Positions 53,113-62,571 are shown, counted from the stretch's first letter. The stretch is DNA of 64,000 nt from Pseudomonas putida (GCF_028682455.1 NZ_JANHLD010000004.1:558001-622000), one strand, 5' to 3'. Made by a program: numbers and translations. Notes: a model not told the origin generated them from the sequence alone.

Positions 53113-54492
53113 ATGGCCTTGGACTTATTCGTTGTTCTGATGTATGCGGCCGGCATGCTCGCGCTTGGCTACTACGGCATGCGCCGGGCAAAAACCCATG
53201 AAGATTACTTGGTGGCCGGGCGCAACCTGGGCCCTAGCCTGTACATGGGTACCATGGCGGCAACAGTACTGGGCGGCGCCTCCACCGTGGGCACCGTTCG
53301 CCTGGGCTATGTACATGGCATTTCGGGTTTCTGGCTGTGCGCAGCCCTGGGCCTGGGCATCATTGCCCTGAACCTGTTCCTGGCCAAACCGCTGCTGCGC
53401 CTGAAAATCTTCACCGTGACCCAGGTGCTGGAACAGCGCTACAACCCCATGGCCCGCCAGGCCAGCGCCGTGATCATGCTCGCTTATGCGCTGATGATCG
53501 CCGTGACCTCGACCCTTGCCATCGGTACCGTGCTGCAAGTGCTGTTCGAGATGCCGTTCTGGGCTGCCATCCTGCTCGGTGGCGGCGTGGTGGTGGTGTA
53601 TTCGACCATCGGCGGCATGTGGTCGCTGACCCTGACCGACATCGTCCAGTTCGTGATCAAGACCGTGGGCCTGATGTTTGTCCTGCTGCCGATCTGCCTG
53701 TACCGCGTGGGCGGCTGGGATGAGCTGGTGGCCAAGCTGCCGGCGTCGAGCTTCAGCCTGACCACCATCGGCTGGGACACCATCATCACCTACTTCCTGA
53801 TCTACTTCTTCGGCATCCTGATCGGCCAGGACATCTGGCAGCGCGTATTCACTGCCCGTGACGAGAAAGTCGCCCAGCGCGCCGGCACCACTGCAGGGAT
53901 CTACTGCGTGATCTACGGCCTGGTATGTGCGGTGATCGGCATGGCGGCCCACGTGCTGCTGCCGGACCTGTCCAACGCCAACAACGCCTTTGCCGCCATC
54001 GTCAAATCCGCCCTGCCCGATGGCATCCGCGGCCTGGTGATCGCTGCCGCACTGGCGGCGATGATGTCCACGGCCAGTGCCGGCCTGCTGGCAGCGTCGA
54101 CCGTACTCACCGAAGACCTGCTGCCCAAACTGCGTGGCGGCAAGCAATCGAGCCTTGGCATCAACCGCCTGTTCACCCTGCTGACCGGCATTGCCGTGCT
54201 GGGTATCGCCCTGGTGGTCGAAGACGTGATCAGCGCCCTGACCCTGGCCTACAACCTGCTGGTAGGCGGCATGCTGGTGCCACTGATCGGTGCGATCTAC
54301 TGGAAACGTGCAACCACCGCCGGTGCCATCACCAGCATGACCCTGGGCTTCGTCACCGCCCTGGTGTTCATGGTCAAGGATGGGATGGACGCCAACACGC
54401 CGATCTACTACAGCCTGGTGATCGCGCTGGTGAGCTTTGTGGTGGTCAGTCTGATGTCCCGTCGTACGGCGGGTGCGGTGAATCTGGCCTGA
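53113..54492 (+). CDS. Sodium:solute symporter (SSS family)
   Basis: A 459-residue transporter with about 12-13 membrane segments and SSS features (GRNLGPSLYMGTMAATVLGGASTVG; the RVFTARDEKVAQRA segment). Its place directly after gbuA suggests it imports the guanidino substrate. GGAG lies 8 bases before ATG 53113, and the frame is open further upstream without support. Confidence 0.9.
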   Translation: MALDLFVVLMYAAGMLALGYYGMRRAKTHEDYLVAGRNLGPSLYMGTMAATVLGGASTVGTVRLGYVHGISGFWLCAALGLGIIALNLFLAKPLLRLKIFTVTQVLEQRYNPMARQASAVIMLAYALMIAVTSTLAIGTVLQVLFEMPFWAAILLGGGVVVVYSTIGGMWSLTLTDIVQFVIKTVGLMFVLLPICLYRVGGWDELVAKLPASSFSLTTIGWDTIITYFLIYFFGILIGQDIWQRVFTARDEKVAQRAGTTAGIYCVIYGLVCAVIGMAAHVLLPDLSNANNAFAAIVKSALPDGIRGLVIAAALAAMMSTASAGLLAASTVLTEDLLPKLRGGKQSSLGINRLFTLLTGIAVLGIALVVEDVISALTLAYNLLVGGMLVPLIGAIYWKRATTAGAITSMTLGFVTALVFMVKDGMDANTPIYYSLVIALVSFVVVSLMSRRTAGAVNLA

Positions 54493-54545
54493 TCAGGCCA
54501 GCGGTGGCCGTCGCATCGGCATGATGCGGCGGCCCTAGCCAGGCG

Positions 54546-54671
54546 CTAGCGACGAGGCTGGCGCTTGCGCTGCTCTTCATCGGTGGGGATCGGCACCGGC
54601 TGCAACGGCGGTGGAATCAAGCCCAGGGCCGCAGCCAGGTCATGAAGCCAATTGAACAGATTATTTCTCAT
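54546..54671 (-). CDS. PA1414-like small protein / SicX-type locus
   Basis: A 41-codon ORF, ATG at 54671 preceded by GGGGGAG, product starting MRNNLFNWLHDLAAALGLIP and ending in a basic QRKRQPRR tail. It resembles the Pseudomonas PA1414 family. In P. aeruginosa that locus is transcribed under low oxygen by Anr and yields the small RNA SicX (recalled, not checked here). The perfect ANR box 114 bases upstream supports low-oxygen control. Whether the peptide, the RNA or both matter cannot be told from sequence. Confidence 0.65.
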   Translation of the reverse strand: MRNNLFNWLHDLAAALGLIPPPLQPVPIPTDEEQRKRQPRR

Positions 54672-54784
54672 AACTCCCCCTTACGGGTCAGCCTGCACGG
54701 CGATTCAATCCTGCGATGCTTCATACAGATCATAGTCCTATGTCGTACTTTACGCATGCTCATGGTCTACAAGTTGGGGCTAGT

Positions 54785-54798
54785 TTGATCTCGATCAA
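54785..54798. promoter_or_regulatory. Perfect ANR/FNR box
   Basis: TTGATCTCGATCAA matches the TTGAT-N4-ATCAA consensus exactly. It covers the stop codon of the LysR gene and lies 114 bases before the PA1414-like ORF. A class II promoter here would start transcription near 54750, leaving an AT-richer leader of roughly 80 bases before the ORF. Confidence 0.8.
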
Positions 54799-55688
54799 GC
54801 ACTGACCGCCACTTCGCTTGCCCTTGCAACTGTTTCCCCTTGTTGCAGATCTATCCAGGCACTCAGGTTCGCCCCGCGCATACCCTTGCGCCACATCAGC
54901 CAGGTGGTGGCCTGATCGAACGGCGCCTGCAAGCGATGCACCGCAACACGCTCGCGTCCGGGCAAGCTGTCGAGCATCGACTGCGCCATCAGCGCCACCC
55001 CCGCCCCGGCAATCACGCAGGCCAACATACTCGGATAAGACTCGATCTCCATCACCCGGCCCATGGCGGCATGATCGTGGGCATACCAGGCCTCCAGGCG
55101 CATGCGGTACGCGCAGCCCTGGCGGAAAGTGAACACCGCGCGCCCCGTGACATCCTGTGCACTGCGCACCGGTGGGTGATCAGGCTCGGTGATCAATACC
55201 AGGGTTTCATCGCACAGCGGCACGCCGTCGAGCCCGGCCAGGGCCAGCGGCCCGTCCACCAGCGCCGCATCCAGGCGACCACTGATCAGGCCTTCGAGCA
55301 ACTCGCCACTGGGCGCCGCCTGCACCTGCAGATTCACCGTCGGATAGGCCTTGTGATAGCGCGCCAAAAGAGCCGGCAGGTGAATGGCGGCGGTGCTGTA
55401 CATTGTGCCCAGGGCAAAACTCCCGGCCGGTTGGCCGCCCTGCACTGCCGCAAAGGCTTCATCGCGCAGGGCCAGCATGCGCCCGGCATAGTCCAGCAAC
55501 ACCTTGCCCGCCGGCGACAGCTGCAGGCGCTGACGCTCACGGCGAAACAATTCGACGCCCAATTGCTCCTCGAGCTGGCGCAGGCGCGTGGACAGGTTCG
55601 ACGGTACCCGATGCAAGCGCTCGGCGGCGCGGGTGATCGATCCTTCCTCGGCGACCGCCTGAAAGATCCGCAGTTGGCTGAGCTCCAC
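54795..55688 (-). CDS. LysR family regulator
   Basis: A 297-residue LysR-type regulator: HTH at about 1-60 (VELSQLRIFQAVAEEGSITR...), then the effector domain. I start it at GTG 55688, which has GGAGA 7 bases upstream; ATG 55721 would add an unlikely N-terminus. It is divergent from an MFS transporter gene with a 105-bp spacer, so it probably controls that gene. Confidence 0.88.
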   Translation of the reverse strand: MELSQLRIFQAVAEEGSITRAAERLHRVPSNLSTRLRQLEEQLGVELFRRERQRLQLSPAGKVLLDYAGRMLALRDEAFAAVQGGQPAGSFALGTMYSTAAIHLPALLARYHKAYPTVNLQVQAAPSGELLEGLISGRLDAALVDGPLALAGLDGVPLCDETLVLITEPDHPPVRSAQDVTGRAVFTFRQGCAYRMRLEAWYAHDHAAMGRVMEIESYPSMLACVIAGAGVALMAQSMLDSLPGRERVAVHRLQAPFDQATTWLMWRKGMRGANLSAWIDLQQGETVARASEVAVSA

Positions 55689-55793
55689 GAGATATTCTCC
55701 AGAACAGAACAAGTTACTCATGATTATTCAATTTTACTGAAAGTCAATCGCTCGTAGCCTGACGGTCATTGATCCCACTCCAGGAACCTGACC

Positions 55794-56972
55794 ATGTCTG
55801 CGTTCATACCCCTGCTCGCCAGCGCTGTCGCCCTGATGATGGCCATGGGTATCGGCCGCTTCGCCCTTACCCCGCAACTGCCGCATTTGCTCCACGAGGG
55901 CCAGATCGATCTGACGGCTGCCGGGCTCATCGCAGCCGCCAATTACCTCGGCTACCTGCTCGGCGCCCTGGACGCCATGTTCGCCCGCCGCCCCCGCCAG
56001 GTCAGCGCCCGCCTGCAGGGCGGCTTGTGGCTGTGCGTAGTGCTCACCCTTGCCTCGTTCTGGGCCCACGGTTTCTGGAGCCACCTGCTGCTGCGCTTGG
56101 GTACAGGCATGGCCAGCGCCTGGGTGCTGGTGATACTCACCAGCCTCACCCAGCAACTGGCCGCCGCAAGCAACCAACAACGGCTGGGCGCGCTGGTGTT
56201 TGCCGGGCCAGGGGTGGGCATCCTGCTGACGGGGTTGCTGGCGCTGTTTTCCAATCTTAACGGGCTCGGGTCGGCGCCGCTGTGGCTGATCTATGCCGGT
56301 ACCGCGCTGCTGATGTTACTGGCGGTGCTGCCGTATCTACCCCGCCCGCAGGCTGCACCGATTCCCCTGCGCGTGGCCGCGCCGGGCTCGACCCGGGGCA
56401 TTGCCCGCCTGGGGCTGATCTACGCGCTGTACGGCATTGGCTATGTCATCCCGGCCACCTTCATGGCGCAGATGGCCAACGCGCGCTTCCATGGGCACTG
56501 GCTGGCCGACCTGTTCTGGCCGGGGTTCGGCCTGGCGGCAGCGCTGGGTGTGGTGATGGTCGGATATCGTCGCCCGCACTGGGGCAGCACGGCACATTGG
56601 CTGATGGCGACCCTCTGGCTGCAGGCCGCCGGCGTGTTCGCCTGCCTGCTGGGCAACGGGCCGGGCCTGGCCCTCGGGGTGATCTTCTGCGGCATGCCGT
56701 TCCTGGCCTGCATGCAGCTGATGATGCAACGGTTGCGGGAGCTATCGCCCCACGCAAGCCAACGCAACACTGGATTGCTAACCGCCTGCTTCGCCCTTGG
56801 CCAGCTCAGCGGCCCGCTGCTGGCAGCCTTGAGCAATCGATTTGCCGAAAGCCTGCAGCCGGCGCTGGTGATCGCCGGCAGCGGGCTAATGCTGGCCGGC
56901 GCCCTGCTGCTGCGCCCCGCTCCTAGCCGAGCAGGTTGCGCAAGCGTCGGCGCACCCACTGCTCCGCGCTGA
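55794..56972 (+). CDS. YbfB/YjiJ family MFS transporter
   Basis: A 392-residue protein with about 12 membrane segments and the family start ASAVALMMAMGIGRFALTPQLP. YbfB/YjiJ members are uncharacterised exporters. Its 3' end overlaps the convergent EamA gene by 50 bases; the last 20 residues are unlike a membrane segment and may be a recent extension. Confidence 0.88.
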   Translation: MSAFIPLLASAVALMMAMGIGRFALTPQLPHLLHEGQIDLTAAGLIAAANYLGYLLGALDAMFARRPRQVSARLQGGLWLCVVLTLASFWAHGFWSHLLLRLGTGMASAWVLVILTSLTQQLAAASNQQRLGALVFAGPGVGILLTGLLALFSNLNGLGSAPLWLIYAGTALLMLLAVLPYLPRPQAAPIPLRVAAPGSTRGIARLGLIYALYGIGYVIPATFMAQMANARFHGHWLADLFWPGFGLAAALGVVMVGYRRPHWGSTAHWLMATLWLQAAGVFACLLGNGPGLALGVIFCGMPFLACMQLMMQRLRELSPHASQRNTGLLTACFALGQLSGPLLAALSNRFAESLQPALVIAGSGLMLAGALLLRPAPSRAGCASVGAPTAPR

Positions 56973-57849
56973 CCAAGGTCACGCCGAGCAGCACCATGAC
57001 GGCACCGAGCACGAAGTTCAGGCTCAGCGGCTCCCCCAGCAACAGCACCCCGAAGGTCACCCCGAACAACGGGGTGATGAAGGAAAACACCGCCAGGTTC
57101 GACGCCAGGTAGCGGCGCAGCAGCCAGAACCAGGTCAGGTAACTGAAGAACGACACGATCAACCCCTGGAACAGCAGGCTGCCAATCGACATCGGGGTGA
57201 AGTGCACCTGAGTGACCTGACCGCTGAGCGCGGCAATCAACAGCAAGCCGACAAAACCGACTGCCAGTTGATAGAAGAGCGTCAGGGTCGCCGGTGCCTC
57301 GGACAGCCGTGAGCCGCGCACCACCACCGTGGTCGCGCCCCAGGCCAGGCCGGCCAGCACGCCAAAGGCATCGCCCAGCAGCATGCGGCTGTCCATGTCG
57401 GCCAATGACACGCCACCGGCGAAGGCATAGGCAATCCCGCCGAAGGCCAGCACGATGCCCAGCCATTGCAGGGGCCGCAGGCGTTCGCTGGGAAGCAGAA
57501 AGTGCAGGCCCAGCGCCGTGAAGACCGGAGCGGTGTAGAGGAATACCGACATGTGCGCTGCCGAGGTCAGCTTCAGGCCTTCGGCGATGAACAGGAACTC
57601 CAGCCCGAACAGCGCCCCGGCCAGCAACCCGCCGCGCCAGGTATGGGACACCTGATCCCAGCCGCCGCGAAAACACATCAGCAGCCCAACCAGCACGGCG
57701 GCCATTCCCGAACGCAGGGCTTGCTGCATGACCGGTGCAATATCGGGGGCCGCCAGCTTTATCATCACTTGCTGGATGCCCCAGATCAGGCACAGCACCA
57801 ACATGATTTGCAGGGCGAAGGCATCGGTGTTGCGACGGGTGGCGCTCAT
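56923..57849 (-). CDS. EamA/DMT family permease
   Basis: A 308-residue permease of ten membrane segments in two EamA repeats (LVLCLIWGIQQVMIKLAAPD; SPLFG-like FSFITPLFGVTFGVLLLGE). The start is ATG 57849 (MSATRRNTD). Substrate unknown. It overlaps the MFS gene end by 50 bases. Confidence 0.88.
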   Translation of the reverse strand: MSATRRNTDAFALQIMLVLCLIWGIQQVMIKLAAPDIAPVMQQALRSGMAAVLVGLLMCFRGGWDQVSHTWRGGLLAGALFGLEFLFIAEGLKLTSAAHMSVFLYTAPVFTALGLHFLLPSERLRPLQWLGIVLAFGGIAYAFAGGVSLADMDSRMLLGDAFGVLAGLAWGATTVVVRGSRLSEAPATLTLFYQLAVGFVGLLLIAALSGQVTQVHFTPMSIGSLLFQGLIVSFFSYLTWFWLLRRYLASNLAVFSFITPLFGVTFGVLLLGEPLSLNFVLGAVMVLLGVTLVSAEQWVRRRLRNLLG

Positions 57850-57956
57850 TGCGGGCACCCGCTGTCGGCGAACGGCATGGCAGAGTCTCGGCAGCTGTGG
57901 ATCCAGTTGCCGATTATCAAGGGCGGCAGGCCGTCAATGCCAGCGTTGTGTCGTCT

Positions 57957-58349
57957 TCAGGCAATTTGGGGCCGCGACGCCACCTGGTCGAACAGCGCCT
58001 CATCCAGCGCATCCTCCTGTTCATCGAGCACCTGGCGCGGGTGGTCGTTACCCGGAATGCTGCTGTCGATCAGGCTGAGCAAGCGCGAACCGCGTTCCGT
58101 GAGCACAAAGTTCTCGCCATTGCCGCCCTGGTCCTCCGGCCGGCTTGCAATGAAGCCACGATCGAACAGCAGCTTTTCATACTCGCAGGCGCGGGTCTTG
58201 AGGTGGTCCAGGTCCGGCACCTGCTCGCCCGTGGCAGCCAGGGCGGCGGCATGCTGTTCGGCATAGGGGCGCGGGGTGAAGCTGTGACCGGCGCTGTTCT
58301 GCACTTCGTGCAGCAAACGTTCGATCAGGTCCCAGTCATAGGTGATCAT
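57957..58349 (-). CDS. Hypothetical DUF2513-like winged-helix protein
   Basis: A 130-residue cytoplasmic protein. The start ITYDWDLIERLLHEVQN and the later LTERGSRLLSLI block resemble the DUF2513 family, predicted to be winged-helix. The GAGG site is placed for ATG 58349 and not ATG 58355. Function unknown; no obvious operon partner. Confidence 0.65.
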   Translation of the reverse strand: MITYDWDLIERLLHEVQNSAGHSFTPRPYAEQHAAALAATGEQVPDLDHLKTRACEYEKLLFDRGFIASRPEDQGGNGENFVLTERGSRLLSLIDSSIPGNDHPRQVLDEQEDALDEALFDQVASRPQIA

Positions 58350-58468
58350 CGGCATGGCCTCACTCAGGGGTGTGTAAGGTTGTGACCGGCGTTGTCAGCT
58401 GCGGTTCGACTGAACTTTGCGTGCTTGCTGCGGCTCAACCGGATATCGCACGCCAAGGAGCCCTGCCC

Positions 58469-58738
58469 ATGAAGACCCTGTTGAACATCGCTGCCGCCGC
58501 CAGCCTGCTGCTGGCCCTGCCCAGCTGGGCCTGCACGCTTGAGGAAGCCACGGAAAAACGCGAGGAACTGGCCAAGGAGGTCACGCGACTGACGGAGCAG
58601 AATCCGCAGAAGGCCAAGGAGATCAATGACGAATTGAAAGGGATGAAGTTGGACAGCGCCAGCAAGGACCTGCCGGACAAATGCCAGCTGATCGACAAAC
58701 GCTTGCAGGAATTGAGGACAGCGGAAAAGCAGGTTTAA
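58469..58738 (+). CDS. Small secreted coiled-coil protein
   Basis: An 89-residue protein with signal peptide (MKTLLNIAAAASLLLALPSWA), a cysteine directly after the predicted cleavage site (ACTLEE) and a second one in DKCQLID, and a charged helical core (EKREELAKEVTRLTEQNPQKA). AAGGAG precedes the ATG. No known domain; probably periplasmic, with a possible disulfide. Confidence 0.75.
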   Translation: MKTLLNIAAAASLLLALPSWACTLEEATEKREELAKEVTRLTEQNPQKAKEINDELKGMKLDSASKDLPDKCQLIDKRLQELRTAEKQV

Positions 58739-58743
58739 GGCTA

Positions 58744-58790
58744 TCGCGGGGCAAGCCCGCTCCTACGACAGGAGCGGGCTTGCCCCGCGA
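58744..58790. repeat. REP pair (inverted)
   Basis: TCGCGGGGCAAGCCCGCTCCT and its exact inverse, separated by five bases, between convergent genes. It resembles the pair at 24551 and may end both transcripts. Confidence 0.9.
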
Positions 58791-58798
58791 TCCGAGGC

Positions 58799-60124
58799 TT
58801 ACTCGGCAGCCGGCGCCGGTTTGCGACGTTTCAATGGCGCCAGGCCATCTGCACTGGCCAGCGGTGCATTAGGCTTTGGCTTGGCCGTCGGCTTGCGCTT
58901 GGCTACGACCTTCTTGTCGCCCTTCTTGTCGGTCTTTTTCTTCTTGACCCCAGCCGCCTTGCCCGAGGCCTTGACCTTCTTCGGCCCGGTGTAGGTGCCT
59001 TTGACTTCCTTGACGACCCGGCGCTCGAAGCTCTGCTTGAGGTAGCGCTCGATGCTCGACATCAGGTTCCAGTCGCCATGGCAGATCAGCGATACGGCCA
59101 GGCCTTCGTTACCGGCACGACCGGTACGGCCGATACGGTGGACGTATTCGTCGCCGCTGCGCGGCATATCGAAGTTGATCACCAGGTCCAGGCCGTCGAC
59201 GTCCAGGCCGCGGGCGGCAACGTCGGTGGCCACCAGAATCTTCGCGCCGCCCTGCTTCAGGCGCTCGATGGCCAGCTTGCGGTCCTTCTGGTCCTTGTCA
59301 CCGTGCAGTACGAAAGCCTTGTAGTCCTTGGCCACCAGGTGACCATAGATGCGGTCGGCCATGACCCGGGTATTGGTGAAGATGATCGCCTTTTCGTAGG
59401 TCTCGTTCTGCAGCAGCCACTGGACGATCTGCTCTTTGTGCTGGTTGTGGTCAGCGGTGATGATCTGCTGGCGGGTACCTTCGGCCAGTTGGCTGACACT
59501 GTTGAGCATCAGGTGCTCGGGGTCCTTGAGCACCTTGCCGATCATGTCGCGCAGGCCGGCACCGCCAGTGGTGGCAGAGAACAGCATGGTCTGCTCGCGG
59601 TTCGGGCACTCGTTGCACAGGCGCTCGACGTCTTCGGAAAAGCCCATGTCGAGCATGCGGTCGGCTTCGTCCAGGACGATGACCTGGACATGCTCCAGGT
59701 GCAGGTTGCCGGCGTTGAGCTGCTCGAGCAGGCGACCCGGGGTGCCGATCAGCACGTCCGGCACCTTGCGCAGCATCGCGGCTTGCTCCTTGAAGTCTTC
59801 GCCGCCGGTGATCAGGCCAGCCTTGATGAAGGTGAACTGGGAGAAACGCTCGACTTCCTTGAGGGTCTGCTGGGCCAGCTCGCGGGTTGGCAGCAGCACC
59901 AGGGCGCGGATTTCAACGCGCTTCTGCTTGAGGTCGACCAGGCGATTGAGCATCGGCAGGACGAAAGCTGCGGTCTTGCCGCTACCGGTTTGCGCCGTCA
60001 CCCGCAGGTCCCGCCCCTGCAACGCCAGCGGAATGGCCGCTGCCTGCACCGGCGTCGGCTCGACAAATTTCAGCTCGTCCACGGCTTTGAGCAGGCGTTC
60101 GTGCAGGGCGAATTGGGAAAACAC
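58799..60124 (-). CDS. DEAD-box RNA helicase
   Basis: A 441-residue RNA helicase with the full motif set: AQTGSGKT, PTRELA, GTPGR, DEAD (VLDEADRMLD), SAT, ARGLDV and HRIGRTGR. The C-terminal 65 residues are a Lys/Pro/Ala-rich basic tail, likely RNA-binding. It is closest in appearance to the SrmB/RhlE types used in ribosome assembly or RNA decay; I cannot decide which. GTG 60124 with GAGGT 7 bases before it. Confidence 0.92.
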   Translation of the reverse strand: MFSQFALHERLLKAVDELKFVEPTPVQAAAIPLALQGRDLRVTAQTGSGKTAAFVLPMLNRLVDLKQKRVEIRALVLLPTRELAQQTLKEVERFSQFTFIKAGLITGGEDFKEQAAMLRKVPDVLIGTPGRLLEQLNAGNLHLEHVQVIVLDEADRMLDMGFSEDVERLCNECPNREQTMLFSATTGGAGLRDMIGKVLKDPEHLMLNSVSQLAEGTRQQIITADHNQHKEQIVQWLLQNETYEKAIIFTNTRVMADRIYGHLVAKDYKAFVLHGDKDQKDRKLAIERLKQGGAKILVATDVAARGLDVDGLDLVINFDMPRSGDEYVHRIGRTGRAGNEGLAVSLICHGDWNLMSSIERYLKQSFERRVVKEVKGTYTGPKKVKASGKAAGVKKKKTDKKGDKKVVAKRKPTAKPKPNAPLASADGLAPLKRRKPAPAAE

Positions 60125-60269
60125 GGGTGTACCTCGGGCATGTGCAAAAAATTCAGTTGCATAGGGTAACGTTTTCCGGCGTCGCCGCCGAATTCTTTTG
60201 GCAACTTGTCGCCAATCCGCGCTCTAATGGCCCTCCATTTCACTTTTGCGGACAAATTTCACTACGGCA

Positions 60270-61574
60270 ATGGATATTCAACAGATGTGGCAAAACGCCC
60301 TGGACCTGTGGGGCACCCTCGATCAACACCCCGTCCTGCACGCGGGCCTGGGCCTGGCGGTGTTGCTGGCCATCGCCCTGGTACTGGGCCGGGTGGCGCG
60401 ATTCCTGATTCTGCATGCCGCCCGCCTGCTGGGCAGGCAACCGGCGCTGCACTGGCTCAACGACCTGCGCCAGAACAAGGTCTTCCACCGCCTGGCCCAG
60501 ACCACCCCATCGCTGGTGGTGCAGTTCGGCCTGAAGCTGGTGCCCGAGCTCAATGCCACCAGCCAGCACTTTCTCGGCAACGTGGCGCTGGCCTTCACCA
60601 TCCTGTTCCTGACCCTCGCTATCTCGGCCCTGCTCGATGCCCTGCTGGACATCTACGCCCGCACCGAACACGCCCGCACCCGCTCGATCAAGGGCTATGT
60701 GCAGCTGGCCAAGATGGTCCTGTTCGTGTTCAGCGCCATCGTCATCGTCGCGACCCTGATCGACCGCTCGCCGCTGTTGCTGCTCTCGGGCCTGGGTGCG
60801 ATGTCGGCAGTCATTCTGTTGGTGTACAAGGACACCCTGCTGTCGTTCGTGGCCAGCGTGCAATTGACCAGCAACGACATGCTGCGGGTCGGCGACTGGA
60901 TCGAGATGCCCCAGGTGGGCGCCGACGGCGATGTGGTCGACATCACCCTGCACACCGTCAAGGTGCAGAACTTCGACAAGACCATCGTCTCCATTCCTAC
61001 CTGGCGCCTGATGTCGGAGTCGTTCAAGAACTGGCGCGGCATGCAGCAGTCGGGTGGGCGGCGGATCAAGCGCAGCCTGTTCATCGACGCCGGTGGCGTG
61101 CGCTTCCTGACCAACGACGAAGAACAGCGCCTGAGCCAGGTGCGCCTGCTGACCGACTACATCAGCCGCAAGCGCAGCGAACTCAAGGCCTGGAACGAGG
61201 CCCAGGGCAACGTCGCCGAACTGTCGGCCAACCGCCGGCGCATGACCAACATCGGCACCTTCCGCGCCTACGCCCTGGCCTACCTGAAGAGCCACCCCGA
61301 GATCCAGCCGAACATGACCTGCATGGTCCGCCAGATGCAGACCACCGCCCAGGGCGTGCCACTGGAGATCTACTGCTTTACCCGCACCACGGTGTGGGCC
61401 GACTACGAGCGCATCCAGGGTGACATCTTCGACTACCTGCTGTCGGTGATGCCGGAGTTCGGCCTGAGCCTCTACCAGCAACCGAGTGGCAACGACCTGC
61501 GCGCCGGCCTGCTACCGGCCAGCCTGCCCAACCCGCAGCGCACCTTGACTGCCGAGACGGCCGATCCACAGTGA
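60270..61574 (+). CDS. MscS family mechanosensitive channel (YbdG-like)
   Basis: A 434-residue membrane protein with about five membrane segments, the MscS pore-lining and beta-domain region (LLSGLGAMSAVILLVYKDTLLSFVASVQL, MLRVGDWIEMP) and a long soluble C-terminus, as in the YbdG/YnaI-like group. It protects against osmotic downshock. ATG 60270 is the family-like start; a TTG at 60246 is in frame. Its end overlaps the convergent EamA gene by 63 bases. Confidence 0.9.
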   Translation: MDIQQMWQNALDLWGTLDQHPVLHAGLGLAVLLAIALVLGRVARFLILHAARLLGRQPALHWLNDLRQNKVFHRLAQTTPSLVVQFGLKLVPELNATSQHFLGNVALAFTILFLTLAISALLDALLDIYARTEHARTRSIKGYVQLAKMVLFVFSAIVIVATLIDRSPLLLLSGLGAMSAVILLVYKDTLLSFVASVQLTSNDMLRVGDWIEMPQVGADGDVVDITLHTVKVQNFDKTIVSIPTWRLMSESFKNWRGMQQSGGRRIKRSLFIDAGGVRFLTNDEEQRLSQVRLLTDYISRKRSELKAWNEAQGNVAELSANRRRMTNIGTFRAYALAYLKSHPEIQPNMTCMVRQMQTTAQGVPLEIYCFTRTTVWADYERIQGDIFDYLLSVMPEFGLSLYQQPSGNDLRAGLLPASLPNPQRTLTAETADPQ

Positions 61575-62390
61575 AGCCAGGATCACCGCCCCTCCGATGA
61601 ACAACCTGCCCAGGGGCTCGTGCTGATTCCAGATCAGCAGGTTGAGCAACAGCCCTACCGGCACATGCAGGTTGTTCATCACCGCAAGGGTCGCGCCGGA
61701 AACCAGGCACGCGCCCTTGTTCCACCAGTACAGGCCCAGCGCCGTAGGGCACAACCCCAGAAACAGCAGCACCAGCCACTGCACATCGGTGCTTGGCAGG
61801 TGCTGGCTGTTGCCGAAGGCCAGGAACGCTGGCAACACCACCATCAAAGCCCCCAGGTAGAAGTAGCCGAAGCGCCGATAATGCGGCAGGTCGCTGGGGT
61901 TGCGGGCGATCAGGTGGCGGTACATCACCTGCCCTGCGGCATAGGTGAAGTTGGCCAGTTGCAGCAGCACGAAGCCGATGAAGAAGTCCGGGCTGATGCT
62001 GTCGAAGCGAATCACCGCCGCGCCGGCAACGGCGACCAGGGCTGCCACCAGTGCCCAGGGATTGAAGCGCCGGTTCAGGGCATCTTCGATCAGGGTCACG
62101 TGCAATGGCGTGAGGATGGTGAACAGCAGCACCTCCGGCACCGTCAGCACCCTGAAACTCAGGTACAGGCACACATAGGTGATGCCGTATTGCAGCGCGC
62201 CAATCAACAGCATCGAACGCATGAACCGCAGCTCGACCTGGCGCCAGCGGGTCAGGGGCAGGAACACCAGCCCGGCCAGCACTACCCGCGCCAGTACGGC
62301 GAAATAGCTGTCGACGTGACCGGCCAGGTACTCGCCGATCAGGCTGAAGGAAAACGCCTGGATCAGCGCGACGATCAATAAATAGCCCAT
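61512..62390 (-). CDS. EamA family carboxylate/amino acid/amine transporter
   Basis: A 292-residue permease with ten membrane segments and the start MGYLLIVALIQAFSFSLIGEYLAGHVD, typical of the CAAT subgroup. AAGGGG precedes ATG 62390; the frame is open upstream through a REP sequence, which is not coding. Substrate unknown. Confidence 0.88.
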   Translation of the reverse strand: MGYLLIVALIQAFSFSLIGEYLAGHVDSYFAVLARVVLAGLVFLPLTRWRQVELRFMRSMLLIGALQYGITYVCLYLSFRVLTVPEVLLFTILTPLHVTLIEDALNRRFNPWALVAALVAVAGAAVIRFDSISPDFFIGFVLLQLANFTYAAGQVMYRHLIARNPSDLPHYRRFGYFYLGALMVVLPAFLAFGNSQHLPSTDVQWLVLLFLGLCPTALGLYWWNKGACLVSGATLAVMNNLHVPVGLLLNLLIWNQHEPLGRLFIGGAVILASLWIGRLGSQGALRVGQAGR

Positions 62391-62458
62391 GGTTGCCCCT
62401 TGCTGTGGAGGCGGCGACCTTATCCGCTCGCCTGTCGCAGAGCAAGCCAGCAAACAGG

Positions 62459-62546
62459 TAGGAGCGGGCTTGCCCCGCGAGATGCCGTTACCGCCAGCAA
62501 AACGGCTGATGTCTGGATGACCATCGCGGGCCAAGCCCGCTCCCAC
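62459..62546. repeat. REP pair, widely spaced
   Basis: TAGGAGCGGGCTTGCCCCGCGA (62459-62480) and an inverse copy with one changed base in the core (TCGCGGGCCAAGCCCGCTCCCAC, 62524-62546), about 43 bases apart, between the EamA gene and azoR. Confidence 0.85.
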
Positions 62547-62571
62547 AAAAAAGCCCGGTCAAGGACCGGGC
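62547..62571 (-). terminator. Terminator of azoR
   Basis: On the minus strand an 8-bp stem (GCCCGGTC / GACCGGGC) with a three-base loop is followed by TTTTTT. Confidence 0.85.

Noticed and set aside
59078..60169. 363-codon plus-strand ORF opposite the DEAD-box helicase
   Set aside because: All helicase motifs are on the minus strand; this frame is a mirror translation.
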